64,000 nt of DNA from Lactifluus volemus. Lineage: Eukaryota > Basidiomycota > Agaricomycetes > Russulales > Russulaceae. Below, piece by piece: positions 46,301 through 58,693 of the stretch. The stretch lies in contig WTXI01000073.1 of assembly GCA_022376515.1 (NCBI GenBank), positions 101,386 to 165,385 on the forward strand, in the 5' to 3' direction. The notes beneath the pieces are model-generated. The model was not told the DNA's origin, made no database searches, and saw only the letters and a program-made list of their open reading frames with translations. Each line of letters opens with the position of its first letter. Position 1 is the first letter of the stretch. Position numbers and translations under genes: made by a program.

Positions 46301-46956
46301 CGAGATCTCGGCATGCCAGGGTCATGAGAGCGCTACTTGACCGCGGCGCAGATCCAAACTCGGTGACTGACGGAAAGAAGACTTCATTGTTAATCGCGTC
46401 GGCGCATGGAGACCTGGTGGCTGCCAGGCTGCTATTGGAGCATGGCGCTGACTTGAATCTCCAGGATGAGGGTCATGGGAGTCCTCTCAAGATGGCATCG
46501 GAATACGGGCATTGCGACATTGCACAATTATTATTCGATCACGGCGCGAATGCCAACGAACAGGGCGAAGGTAGCTTCACTCCATTACACTGTGCATCGT
46601 ATCGCGGACATCTTCCGATTGCACGGATGCTCATTGAGCGTGGTGTAAGCCCGGATCTTCGGACTAGGGAGAACAGCACCCCCTTGCACTTTGCGTCGAA
46701 AAAGGGATACACGGAGGTTGTGCGGCTGTTGCTTGATCGTGGTGCTCATGTGAACGCACAGGATGTCGATCTCTTCACCCCGTTGCATTTCGCGGCAGAA
46801 CATAGACGTTCCCAGGTTGCCGAGATTCTACTCGAGCACGGGGCGGATCTGGATCTCCAAAACGTGAAGGGCCAGACGCCTTTGCAAGTCGCTTTGGGGA
46901 AGTCTCACGACGAACTTGCGCAATTACTATCAAAGCACGCTGGTGTAAGGTGGTGA
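43302..46956 (+). CDS. NLR4: Goodbye-NACHT-ankyrin STAND protein, altered C-terminus
   Basis: Exons: 43302-43598, 43655-43705, 43762-43963, 44010-44162, 44216-44254, 44395-44574, 44632-44656, 44712-45305 and 45360-46956, in phase for 1045 aa. Exon 1 carries a 9-bp duplication (LMKLMK). The P-loop is GCGKS; Walker B DALDE and TSRPE are intact. The ankyrin domain is complete, but after KHAG the frame enters an inserted element and ends VRW-stop, instead of the EEG(A/V) end of the sister genes. Loss of a few C-terminal residues may be harmless, but the transcript's own 3' end is displaced by 1.9 kb. Confidence 0.85.
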
Positions 46957-48831
46957 ACGTACTCTAGCGAGTACGGGCGAGATCGAAGGGTGCAGAGGGG
47001 TTGCCTAACGAGGAACCGAGAAGGGACGTGCGCGGGAACGAAAAGGGGTGCCCGCGGGAATGCACGGAGATAAGGGGGGATACGAGACGTTGGTAAACGC
47101 GAGAACGAGACAAGACGCTACGACTTTGTAGCGATATGAAGGGGACAAGAGGCGAGAGATGGAAAGCTTAGAGACAGACGATTCAAGACGAAAGTGATCT
47201 ATTTGATGCCCTTCACTGGCCATTGGGCTAGGCCTTATATCTAGTTTACTGTAGATCTTAGATAAATGCAGAAAGTCAACAAATCTGGCAAGTCTCGACG
47301 GCGAGCTCAAGAAGTTATTCGTGAAACAAGTGTGAAACACCAAGACAATAAGGAACAGAGAAAAAATGGTATGAAAGAGGGAGGACATGAGACTTCGTCC
47401 GCTGGGGTAACGCCCCCGATGGGCTTGGTCTTGCGTGACGGCGCTCGATGATACAAAGAAGGAAAGACGGAGCGGCATGAGAGTCAGAAACGCGGCCAAA
47501 GCGTTGTCTCGTAGTACCGGCCTTTAGGGAAGAGGTCTAAGTGGAGTTGAAAAATAAGTGATCTAGCAAAGTAAGAAGTCCAAGAAAGTCTTATCAAGGT
47601 CCCGCCAAACGGATGATACCTGGTATGTGCAAATGCCCGCGTTCGAATACTTGGTTGATAATTCTTTGCTTCATGTCGGGTCGGTCGATGTCGAGGCGGT
47701 GAAACGGATCGAATACGAGGGTGGATGCGAGATCGATGGATGGACGGAATCCGATTCCGACCAAAGATCATCTAATATCAATCTCGCGCCCACCCTCGTT
47801 CGGGGCGATCGCCCACAGCCGTTTACTGCGACACCCTTTTTCAGTTTCGCCTTTCTACTTAGTGTATTTAGTTCACTTGAGCACATGGCACTACCCTGCC
47901 CCATGTACGATGCCAAGACCGAGCAGCCGTTCTGGGCCATAGATACTTTTGTACACTAGTACACATTCTAGAATAGCTAAAAATTCCAGAGAAAAAGACT
48001 GAAGACGAAGCACGTGTCGTTCATTCGGTTTTGCATTCTCGCGTGTGTCCCCTCCCGCTCGTTTAAAGTCTCCCACGCCCTCCGCCGCTCGTTATTCTTT
48101 GTTTTCGTACTCTATGTTTTTGATTCATTTCACCCACCTCAACATCGACCGACCCCGACGCGAAGCAAGATTTTATTGACCAGCAATTCGAACACGGTCA
48201 TTTGCACATACCAGGTAAGTTATCACCCGCTGCCAGAATCTCGATCGTAATGCTTTCTTGGACTTCTCGATCATTTATCTCTTAACTCCATTTAGATTTG
48301 TTTATTAATGGCTGGTGCTACGAGACAACGCTCTGATCGCATTTTTGACTCTACTACTGCTCCGTCTTCCTTATTTTTTGCACCATCAAGCGTTGTCGCG
48401 CGAGGCCGAGCCCATCGGGGCGTTGCCTGTCGCAGCGTCCCTGCAGCCGACGTCCCACATTCTCCTTCATTAATCAAACCATTTTTCTTCATTTGTTGGA
48501 CTGTTTACATTTATCTAGATCTACAGTAAAAGTAGATATAAGGCCTAGCCCAATGGCCAGTGAAGGGCATCTAATTGATCACACATTGACTGGGATCACT
48601 TTGTCTGTCTCCAAAGTCTTCAAGTTCTCTTTTCTCGCCTCTTTCGAATCGCTACGAAGTCGTAGCGCCAAGTCTTGTTCTTGCGTTTACCGAACGACTC
48701 GTGCCCCTATCTCCGAGCCTTTCCACGGGCGTCCGTATGACTGTTCCCGCACAAGTGCCTCTCGGTTCCTCCTTTGGCAATCCCTCTGTGCCCCTTCGAG
48801 CTTGCCTGTGCTCCCTGGAGTACGTTCACTG
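46951..48831. mobile_element. 1.9-kb non-autonomous DNA element with long inverted repeats
   Basis: The first ~320 bp (46951-47270) and the last ~330 bp (48500-48831) are inverted copies; both outer ends contain GTGAACGTACTC and both inner parts GGCCATTGGGCTAGGCCTTATATCTA. The insertion interrupts the last codons of NLR4; the expected downstream sequence resumes at GTGAGGGGGCCTAGGTATCACCGAACGC. CAGTG-type ends and a possible degenerate 8-bp duplication (GTGTAAGG/GTGAGGGG) resemble hAT elements, but this is weak. No transposase was found. The interior includes an LTR-like repeat copy at about 47800-48075. Confidence 0.75.
47800..48075 (-). repeat. Diverged copy of the 460-bp LTR-like repeat
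   Basis: Read on the minus strand it aligns with 35457-35770: GAGCGGGAG near the start, a CTAG-containing middle, GTGCCATGTGCT, and AACGGCTGTGGGCGATCGCC near the end. It is nested inside the inverted-repeat element. Confidence 0.5.
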
Positions 48832-49311
48832 GTGAGGGGGCCTAGGTATCACCGAACGCATGGTTGCAAGGGGAATGTTGAATCGAAGACAGCCTATTAT
48901 AATCAATTTTGTAGATCTAGTTCTGAAAAAAAGATTAACTCGAATCTCTCTACTATTACCTGACGTTCCTGCAAAGATAAAAATGGAGTGGTATGGTGTG
49001 ATATTTTGCTTCACTCATCCGAAAGTCCTCGCGCCTCTCGTTGAGCCTGAGCTTGCTGGCGTGAGCATTCGGCCCGGGAAAATCGATCTCCGCAACGGAT
49101 GCATCTGGGACCAGTCGACCCTATGCGGAGCCTCCTTTAAGTTGTCGCACGTTTAGAGAGATTGAGAACGAAGACTCGAATTATATCTAAATCTCATCGT
49201 AATGTAAACGAAAGTGTAGCCATAATTACTACACAGCGCGGGACTTTGCTACGATAACCCCAAAGAATCTACCCAAATGGTCCAACACTATTTTCAGGAT
49301 AAATCAGACAT
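48832..49311. other. Displaced 3' spacer of NLR4
   Basis: This is the same convergent spacer as in the other units (GTATCACCGAACGCATGG ... TTTAGGCTCTAAAA). No gene is seen. Confidence 0.6.
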
Positions 49312-50158
49312 TTAGGCTCTAAAACACCCATACGTCAGCTTGAGGACGTGGCAGCGCATCCGACAATAAAGTAACATTACCTTGCCCCTCATATGACCCT
49401 TCACAAACTCCTTTGCCTGCAACCTTGACACCGTCCCTGCAGCAAAGTCCCCATCTGGCCTTTGAACTGCAATACTCACGCGACGCGCACGTCCCGCATA
49501 AACCTCCAACCTAGGAACCCTAGGCAGAGCCACCTGGCTTTGCGCTGCGGCCATGCGGGGCGTGGGCGGGACTCCGGACGGGTGGCGCAAGCGCACAATG
49601 GGAGTTGGCGGAGGCGGGCGGAACATCTCAGCCGAGGGCGCCGTGGGGCGGTGATTGCGTACAGCGCTCGCATACGCCTGATCGTTCGGGATGATGATCG
49701 CTTCCTTCGCAGGTGCGAGCACAGAGGGCACCGGCTGCTCATGCTGCTGGTGTTGCTGTAGAGGCGGAAGATCGGCGTACGCGGCCGCACGAGGAACGCT
49801 CGTTTGTGGCTGTGGGACAACCGCGGTCACGTTGGGTGCGGTGAAAATTTGCTGCTCCAGATGCTGGACCGGCATTGGGAGCTTGTCCACCTGGGGATGT
49901 TTGAGAGGGCAGGCTTGAGTAGGGTAAGCCGTATCGTGACCAGGTCAAGCATGGCGTATATTTTGTATCTACAACCCCAGTCCGAAAAAAAAAAGGAATC
50001 AATGAAATAATTCCTGTAAAACGAGAGTTGGAAGAAAACGGACATGGAAGGATATCCGTTGGATGGACATATCTGCAACCCTCGTCCGTGTGTGGACATA
50101 GGCCCTGTATGTAGCCCCAGCATTACGCACCCCTGCTGCTCGCTGACCGGGAGTTGTC
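49312..50158 (-). pseudogene. CCCH zinc-finger gene, copy 4 (degenerate, truncated)
   Basis: The C-terminal exon (49968-49381) keeps the Pro-rich block and the KEFVKGHMRGK end. The second CCCH finger is lost: a G-to-A change turns its second Cys to Tyr (TWSRYG) and a one-base change shifts the following frame. The 5' part stops near 50158, where the sequence changes to the LINE element. Confidence 0.5.
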
Positions 50159-50334
50159 CATCCCTCCTTGACCTCTTACCACCACCATCTCTTCAGAACC
50201 CGCCTGGTATCCTCGCGACCTGAATAGCTGGTACGTCTTCTAGTCACTGTTTTCAATACTCACGGCTGTCTCCCCCTCAATTCTACGTTGTCTCGCCTGC
50301 TCTCCCGCTTCCCTTCCTCCCCCCTCCTCCCTCC

Positions 50335-53300
50335 ATGGACCCCACCGTCCGCCCTGCCTCTCCCCTTCCCCCTTCTCCTCACTTCCCACCGCTCCCGGAG
50401 GAATATGTCCCCAACATTCCCTCTGTCCCGGTCCCACCTCCCTTTGGCCTCCAACTCGTCCGCCTCATCACTGGCGACCTCGACTTGACCCACACCACTG
50501 ACACCCTTCCTATCCCCGATTTCTCCTTCTTCGACGAGATCCCCAATGGAGGGACCGCTCGGGACGCCCTCGTCCGCCTCTCCGAATTCTTCAGCCACGG
50601 CTTCGCCACTCCGGATAACCTCGGTGTCCCACACATCGTTTGGCTCCGAGTTGCGAACAACCTCCTCCTCCAGATACACGCAGGCTTCCGCCGGGTCTTG
50701 TCCCACATCCACCCCGATCACCTCGCGGATACCTACCCCCTCCGTGCCATGGCAGACTCTGACGAGTCTCATTTCCGCCTTTTTGCCGAGACTCTTTCCA
50801 CCCTTTCCTCCGTCCTTTCCTCGGTTAAGGAACACCCTGGATCCTGGTCCGTCTGCATGCGTTGCCTCGACGACTGCAACGCCACCCTCCCCCCCGATTC
50901 CGATCTCCGAGCCACCCTCATGACTTGCGGAAATGACATCCACGCGGCCCACACCACGATCTTCAATGCTGCCCATGCACGCCTTGTCCATGAGGCCGAT
51001 GACTGGCAGGTGGACACACTTGCTGACATCGAATCTACTATGCTCGCACAGCTCCTTGACACCCCCGTTAACCCGGCCACTCCCGCCTTCAATGAATGGG
51101 TCCATCAGATCGCTACGCATGTCAAAGACGTACTCATTCCAGCCCTAGCCGAGCTGGAGCGCCGCAACACAATCGATCGGCTTACCCGTGAGGCTTTTGC
51201 CGACCTCCAGCTTCAGGCCGCCGAGGCCCGCACCGCTGAATGGGAGCGCCTTAAGGCCATCGCCCACGCCGACCTTGAATCCGAATACACCGCCTACAAG
51301 GAACAACTCCGCTCCGATTTTGACGCCGATCTCCTGGCTTACAAGAACCAACTTAAGATTTCAAACCAAGAAGCCAAGGAAGAAGCGCGCCTGCAGGCGG
51401 CCCGGGCCCTGGCGCCCCCGCCTAAGTCCGCGGCCAAGGCAGCTCGCAAACTCCACCGCATTGACCCTCTTGCTCGCCCCGCTTCCCGGGCCGGATCCGA
51501 TGCCTCTCCGGACCGCACCCCTATGTCTACGCCAGCCATTACCACCCTCGATCCCCCTCCTCTCTCCTTGGACGAGTCCTCTCAGCAGTCACAACTCATC
51601 CCTGCTCCCCCCGGCCCCACCACTTCCACGCCTACCCTCCTCCCTCCCCCTCCCACCTCCGATTCCGCGACTGCCGATCCCCTCGTTGCAAAGGTTCGGC
51701 GCCTCGAGGACACCATCGCCTCTTTCACTTCCGCTCTGAAACAAGTCTCCGATCGCGTCGATTGCCTCGAGGTGGCCTCCCTTTGGGACTTCCCAGAGAA
51801 CCCAACTGATGACATCCCAATGGCACCCCCTTCCCTCCCACCGGCACCCCCGGTCCCCACCCTCCCCTCTATTCCTCCTCCAATCACTCAAGCTGTCGCC
51901 ACCGCTCCCCCCCACAACAGATGCGTCCGGTTTCCCGGCCCCCGGCCCCCACCCACCCGACTCCTACTGCACGCATCGATGATGCCACTGCCGCCATGCA
52001 ACTTGACTATCCGATCCCTGCCGACCCTGCATTCGTGGCGGGCTATGAGGCTGCACCCCCCCCTCCCCTCCCACATGGACAACGGTTCTCAATTCAAACG
52101 GCAAAGGCAAAGGTAGAGCTGGTCCCTCGTATGCCCAGGCCTCCCGACAACGCACTCGCGACACTTCCCCACCCATCCCCTCATCACAGTCCCCCCCCCG
52201 CCCTCGATTCTTACCAAAGCTGAGCTGGCTAAGATGACGCGCCCCCAACTCCTTGCCGCATACAAAGCACGCACTGGCCGCCGTATTACAGACCCGAATC
52301 TCACCATCGCTGCCATCATCGACCTGTACCTTACCAAGCCTACTCCTCCCCTACCAAAGACACAGAAACCTCCCCCTCCAACCACCTCTACGAACTTCGT
52401 GATTATCTGTACCACCCCAGTCCAACTTGGGGAGCCACCTCGGGGCGACGCTGGGGTCATCACCCGAGACCTCCAACTTCGTCTCCGCCAATGCGCCCCC
52501 GCTGATCGAAACACCGTCACCCTCCTCACGGGCAAATGGGCGGCCCTAACTCTCACAATTTTGTTCTCACCTTCGCGGGGTCTCCCGCCCTTGACGCCGT
52601 ACAACGGGTGCGCAAGGTCCTTCTCGACCCTTTCCCGAACTGTCGTCTCGCCCCTCAGAAGGGCACTGCCAACATCCTTATCAATGGAGTCCCAGTCATC
52701 CGCGACGAAAACTGTTCTCTCCCTTCCGAAGAGACCCTCCTCAATGAAATCACTATGAATCCGACCTTCGAAGGTGTCACCCTCCTCGCCCCCCCGCGCT
52801 GGCTACGCCGCGACCACGAAATCGAACTCTTCGCTAGACATGCTTCCATCCTCCTCACTATCCTTGACCCTGATGGCTCTATCGTCCCTCGTCTGATCCG
52901 TTCCCCCCCTGCCTTCTTTGGGGAACATACTAAGGTAGCTCTCTTTAAATCTCGCCCGTTCCTCCGCCAATGCAATCGCTGCTGGACCCTCAACCACTCC
53001 ACTGACCGCTGCCCAGTCAAGTCTTCGACCCCCATCTGCCCCCTTTGCGGCAGCCCTCACACTCATGCCCAACATGCCCCCCTATGCCCCACGCTCGACA
53101 AACATGCTGTTATTGATGTATGCACATGCGAACCTACCTGTCTCAACTGCGCCCGTCTACGCCGCAAGACCAAGAAGGGACCCGACAGAAACGGACATTC
53201 CGTCCTCGACCCGTCTTGCCCCTTGCGTGCGGCCTATCGTCTTCCCCCGTCCGTAGACGACAATGTTCAGGCTCCCTCCTCCCCACATCTTGCCTCCGTA

Positions 53301-53519
53301 CACCCTGCCCCCGGCCCCACTGTCACCGCAATCTCTCGCCCGAAACCCCGGAAGATCGTCAACCGCCCTGTCAACCCGACGCCTATTGCCTTGGTTACCT
53401 CCCGCGCCCGCGAAATGGCCAGTCGGCCCGAACCCATCCCCTTGGAAGAACTGGAGTCCCTCGCCCCGGAGGACGCTGCGTTTGTCGCCTTTGAACAGTC
53501 GGTTGCCAAACTCCCATGA
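50335..53519 (+). pseudogene. LINE ORF1 (Gag-like, coiled coil and zinc knuckles)
   Basis: A first open part of 593 codons (50335-52116) has a globular N-terminus and a long charged helix around codons 270-370 (likely coiled coil), then Pro-rich sequence. The reading frame changes around 52050-52240 and 52540 and resumes in 52536-53519. That last part encodes an RNA-binding-like domain and three Cys-rich motifs: a CCHC knuckle CNRCWTLNHSTDRC, then CPLCGSPHTH...C, and CTCEPTCLNC. At least two frameshifts make it inactive. It would bind element RNA. Confidence 0.75.
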
Positions 53520-56500
53520 ATTTAGAAGCCCTCAAGATTTTGTCGGTAAACATGCGACGCCGCAACGAAATGACGCATGTACTCCTTCATGATTCCGATG
53601 CTCACATCATCGCCGTACAGGAACCCTGGTTTGGTCCCGTCTCCACCGCTCTTTCTGATTCTGACCCCTCCGGCTCGCCTGTTCTTGGCGGTGCCCTCAA
53701 CGATCTTTGGCTCTGCATTCAACCCTCCCTCGGCCGCTCAGAAGTGGCCAAGGTTCTGGTATATGTCCGTCACTCTCTTCTTTCTTTCTGCTCTCCTGTC
53801 CTCCAAGTCCTCCCTCCCCTCTCTTCAGCTACGCGTATGGCCGTCGACTTCGACCTTGGCCCGGGCCACCATTTCCGTCTCATCAACGTCTACCACCAGG
53901 TCCCTGAAAAGGGACACTCTCTCCACGGCCTCTTTGACTCTTCTCTAGACTCTACTATCCCCACTCTATGTCGGGGACTTCAACACTCACAGCTCTCTCT
54001 GGTCTCCACCCCGTCTCACTCGATCTCCCTGGGCAGACGCCCTTGAGTCTTGGCTGCTCGATCAACACCTCTCTTGCCGCAATCCAGCCGGTGTCATCAC
54101 GTGGAGAGGTCTCCCCGGCCAGACCCCCTCCACGACTCGACCTCCTTTTTCTCAACCCTCTCGCTCTCTCTAGCGATCGCTTCTCTGATCCGCTCGTTTC
54201 TTTCGATCTTTCGCTTGGCTCCAACCACGCCGCTCTCTTCACTACGTTCTCTTTCCCATCTCCTCTGGCTCCTTCTCCCTACCTTCACTCCCGGGCTTTC
54301 GGATCGACGATGACTTCGAGGACCCCTGGAAGGCAGCCTTCGCCCACCTCCCCTACCCCCCACCCTCGCCACCCCTCTCTCTGTCTGCAACGAAGCAACG
54401 GCGCTTCTCCGAGACATCGACTCCACCTCCGACACCTTCTTCAAACCTCGTCGCCCCCCTGACCCCCGCGGGGCCCGTTGGTGGAACGATGACTGCTCAG
54501 GGGCCCTCGCCCTCTGGAAACAGGCCCCTGCCGACAGCCGTCCCCACCTCTATCAAGCACTCCGCCTCACCATCCGGGACGCGAAGCGACAATTCGCCTC
54601 TGACTTCCTTGACCGTTGTGACTCGTCTGATCTTTGGCGGCCGCCCGCTGGCGGAAAGGCCGCTCTATCACTCGCATACCCGCTCTTTCTCACGAGGGTA
54701 CCCTTACCCACCACCCGCCCACTATGGCTACAGCCCTTTCCACTCGTTCTTTCCACCAAATCCTCCCCCTGTCCCCTCTTCCCATCCTTCTGACCCTGTG
54801 CCCTTGCCGGTTCGCTCCCATGGCCCGGTTACGGCTCTCGAAATCTCCACCTGCCTTAACTCCACCTTCCAACAGCTCAGCGCCTGGACCCAGCGGCATG
54901 GCTACAAATTATTGAAGTGGGCCTTTTCCTCCTCACCTTCCCGTTTTACCTCTCTCTTTTCCGCCTGTCTCTCGCTTGGTATACACCCTTGGACTGGTGC
55001 CCGGGTTGTCGTCATCCCTAAGCCAATAAGCCGGACTACTCCGCCCCTAAAGCGTACAGACCCATTAGCCTCCTGGAGTGTGTCCGGCAAGCTCCTCGAA
55101 AAGATTGTGGCCAAGCGCATCATGTCCGACCTCAACCGCTTCCATATCCTCCCCCCGCTCCAATTTGGCAGCGGGACTTCAGCAGCGCCGTCGACGGAGC
55201 GGGACACCTGCACCACCTTGTCCACTCCTGCATTGCTCGGACTGTGTAGCCGCTACGATATTCTTCGATATTCAAGGATTCTTCGACAACCTTTGCCCCA
55301 CCCGCCTCGTCATCTCTTCCGCCTTTTTGGCTTTCCACCCGGCCTCGTCGATGGGTCGCTTCCTTCCTCTCTTCTCGCTCTGCTCTCTCTCTTCAACACT
55401 ACACCCATGACCCTGCTGATCTCTCCTTTGGCACCCCGCAGGGCTCCCCTCTCTCCCCTATCCTCTCCGCTCTTTACACTGCGCCCCTCCTTTCACTTCT
55501 AAACGACTCGGACCCCTCCCCCTTCACCTCCTTCCAACTCTACGTCGACGACGGCTGCATCACCGCTAGCGGGGAAACGTACCGCTCTGCAGCAGGAAAG
55601 CCGCCGCAGCATACGAACGCGCCGCCACATGGCTCTTCGAGAACGGCCTCAAGCTTGATCGCGACAAGACCGACTTCATGTGCTTCCGTGGCCGACATTC
55701 CGAGGCCCGGTTTGGCCCAATACTCTCCCGTATCGCCCTCCGCGACCCCTTCAACGGTGAGTTCCCCGTCACAGCCTCCCCTGTTGTCCGCTACCTAGGG
55801 GTCTTCTTCACACCGACACTTGACTGGCGCAAGCATGTTACCATCATGGCCTCCAGAGCGCGATCTACGTTGGTCGCCCTGGGAGTCCTAGGTAACTCTG
55901 TTCGCGGCCTCGATTTCGCCAACTGGCGTAAGGTATTCCACGCCATTGTTCTTCCTATTCTCACCTACGGTTCACCTGTCTGGTTCACTGACATTAAACA
56001 GAAAGGCCTCGTCGGCACCCTCCAGGTTGCGCAGAACGAGGCCTGCCACAAGATCAGCGGCTGTTTCCGTACCACACCCACAGATCCCCTTCATCACTTA
56101 TTAGGCATTCCCCCATATACTTTACACTCTACGTAAATACCTGGCTTCAGTACCGATCGCCTTTCCACCTTACCGCCGTCATCTCCTTTACGTACCGTAG
56201 TCTCTGCCAACCCCCTTGACGCGCTGGCACCACACTTTCTTTCCTTCCACCAATCTTACACGTCTGGTCGAGTCTCTGAACCCCAGTGCACCCCCCTTCC
56301 TTTTTTCCCACTCCCTCTGCGCACGCCGCCGTGGTCCACCTCGTTACTTTAACCTGACCCTTGTCGCGGGCTCTTCCCGCTCCTCCCGTGCTCTCATCAG
56401 CCTGCCCCCTCCCTTCTCCCACTCCCTCTTTTACATACCCTCCCCGTACCGTCCCCGTCCTTTGCGTCGCTTTCTTACTATACAGTGGGGAGAGGCTGTT

Positions 56501-57333
56501 AAAGTCGTCGGTTGTTGTTGACACCGATCAGCGTTCGTCGCTGTTCGGCGCCCTCATCGCGGGGCTAAAAATTTTTTCCACTGACCCCTCGGGGTCTTCA
56601 CTCCGTCTCTTTTACCCAATAGGTCTCTGCTTCCCTCCTTGACTGATTTATGTACGAAGTCTCGTCTCCTTCCCTTAGCTTTCTCTTTTACTTCTTTACT
56701 TGACTCTTTTCTTGACGCTGACTTCACTCGCCGCGCCGAACTTCGGCTCTTCAAGGCGTCTTGGTCTGTGGTCCCTGGCAGGGACACCCTCACTCACCTC
56801 TTGGAGAACATCCAGCCGGAGCTGGTCGTCAACCCCCCTACTCCTCGTAAACAACTTGCCTTCCACCTCTGGCACCAGGATATCCTCCTGGGACTCGCCA
56901 CCAGAAAACCCGGCCACCACGCTTGGGTCGCCTGTCCCCCCCCCTTCCTCAGACCCGCCGCCTTTCGTCCAAGGCCTTCTGTCCCACAACAACCGCGCCC
57001 TCTTCTCTAACGGCCTCCAACTCCTCTCCCGCCACGGCTTTATGCGGACTACAGTGACCGCTTCCGGCCCGACGCCGGGACAACACTTGCTGCCCTTGCA
57101 ACTACGTGGACCTCTCTTCACCGCCTCCCAGCCCGGGGATTTCCCGTCGCACCACCCTATCACACATACTCTTCGATTGCCCCCTTTACTCTGAACAGCG
57201 GTCGTCCACCATCTCTCACTACTCCTCCGCCTCTATCTTCTCCACTGAACTAGGCGGCCGTAACCTGGCCCAGTTCACCTTCCTCACACAAGCCACTCTC
57301 CGCCCCCTGCCTCCCAGACCAGACCCCCCTTGA
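53516..57333 (+). pseudogene. LINE ORF2 (endonuclease and reverse transcriptase)
   Basis: The start ATG (53516) overlaps the ORF1 stop as ATGA. The first 150 codons show an APE-type endonuclease (ILSVNMRRR, QEPWFGP); its GDFNTHSSLW motif follows in a shifted frame near 53970. RT motifs are spread over several frames: RPISLLE near 55060, PQGSPLSPILSALY near 55440, YVDDG at 55541-55555, and the thumb region YLGVFFTPTLDWRKHV (55678-56136). A C-terminal Cys/His motif (TLSHILF-CPLY type) lies near 57160. Many frameshifts are present. No RNase H was recognised. Confidence 0.75.
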
Positions 57334-57544
57334 ATGACGCCGTTGGACAGCGGCTGATGTAAGTCCTTTTATGTCTCCTCTGCCTCGTTCGCCTCCATAT
57401 GTACTCCTTACCATATCACCTTCGTCGACACCTCCCTTATATTATGTCTCTTACGGTATCTTCCTCGTGTCGTTACTTGTCTTGTAGGCTATGTCTTGTT
57501 GCTTGTAGCAGGGACAATAAATCCAATTCAAAAAAAAAAAAAAA

Positions 57545-58412
57545 GACCTCAGCGTCAGTCAGTGATTGACCTTTCTTCATATCAATGAGCAACCTCGAGA
57601 GTGAGTAACATCTCTGAAATGATACCTTATTGTTCTTAGAGACACCTTTTCAACTCAAGGTACTCCTTCTCTCTACCATAATCTCTTTCCAAACACCAAA
57701 ACTGATCATCTCCGCAGTTCACGGCAAAGTCACTCCATCGCCAAGCAAAGAAGGCGCAAAAGGATGAGAATGTGGAGGAGAAGATACGACTGAAAAAGTT
57801 ATGTATGGTAATTTGAAGGGCCTACTCACAACTGAATTCTTAATTTATTTGGACGCAGGCGTTGCAGCAGGGCAACAATGATGGCGCGCGGATATACAGT
57901 ACGCCTCGAACGCAATCCGAAAGAAGATCGGTCGCTCAACCTGCTCCGCCTTGCGAGTCAGTAGCTTGCAGGGTCGAGATGACTGTGACGATGCGACACG
58001 TCACGGGTAACATGATGAGCGTAGTGAAAGGCATGGACAAAGCGATGGAAACCATGAACCTCGAGCGTGTGCGTCCCTTTCCCTTCCCCTCCCCCCTTCC
58101 TCCCTCTTATCTATATATCTCCTTCCCATTAGATCTCCCTCGTGATGGATGAATTCGAGGCTCAATTTTCAGACTTGGACGTACAGACGTCGTACATGGA
58201 AGATGCGATGTGTTCCACTACGGCGGTATCGACGCCTCAGGACCAAGTGGACTCGCTCATGCGTGAAATGGCGGAAAGCCAATATTGAATTGCAGTAAGA
58301 CCACGCGGACAAGGAGGTGCGGAGCCTCGCGCCTCCCGAACGTAGCGCCGTGATCGGAGTGGAGGACAGCACCATCGCCGATCGGTTGCGCGCGCTGTGG
58401 CCTGCCACGTAG
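57545..58412 (+). pseudogene. did2: DID2/CHMP1 (ESCRT-III) pseudogene
   Basis: Exons are recognisable at 57585-57600 (MSNLE), 57640-57659 (KTPFQLK), 57718 onward (FTAKSLHRQAKKAQKDENVE), about 57859-58071 (ALQQGNNDGARIY; VTGNMMSVVKGMDKAMETMN) and 58132-58412 ([22 protein letters not shown]; end ADRLRALWPAT, the MIM1-like tail that recruits Vps4). Lesions: the third-exon donor is TT instead of GT, the NAIRKK region is frameshifted with stops, and there is a frameshift plus stop around 58285-58305. The intact family protein of about 200 aa acts in endosomal sorting. Identification rests on recalled family conservation. Confidence 0.85.
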
Positions 58413-58693
58413 GGCGCCATCTCGGTGCGGTGGTTCCCCAGTGCTGACGCTTTATGCGCAAGGTGGTTCTACTACCTCTTTCTCCCCGTCCCCCCCATTC
58501 CTACCTCGGCCGCGTCACCATTCGCATATAACACGGGCTTTCGTCGTCGTCTTTTCCGCTGCTGCCTCGCTTTCGGCAGAGGCTGTCAGCGGGAGGAGGG
58601 CTCGCAAATAGAAAGGAAGAGCAGCCCCGATGTTAACTTCTGCAGGCCTCACGACCGGCGCTGTGCTTTGACTCTGGTTCGAGGATGATCACG

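Larger units (their letters stand above)
50176..57544 (+). mobile_element. Nearly full-length, decayed LINE (Tad1/I-like)
   Basis: A 7.4-kb non-LTR retrotransposon contains ORF1, ORF2, an AATAAA at 57516-57521 and a 15-A tail at 57530-57544. The left flank is the CCCH4 gene and the right flank is the DID2 fragment, so the two sides are not obviously one split locus. A GACCTC at 50170-50175 and right after the A-tail is the only candidate target duplication, and it is weak. The 5' start is therefore approximate. Confidence 0.8.

Noticed and set aside
50260..51120. 286-codon minus-strand ORF
   Set aside because: Antisense of LINE ORF1, whose Pro-rich GC-biased codons keep the opposite strand open.
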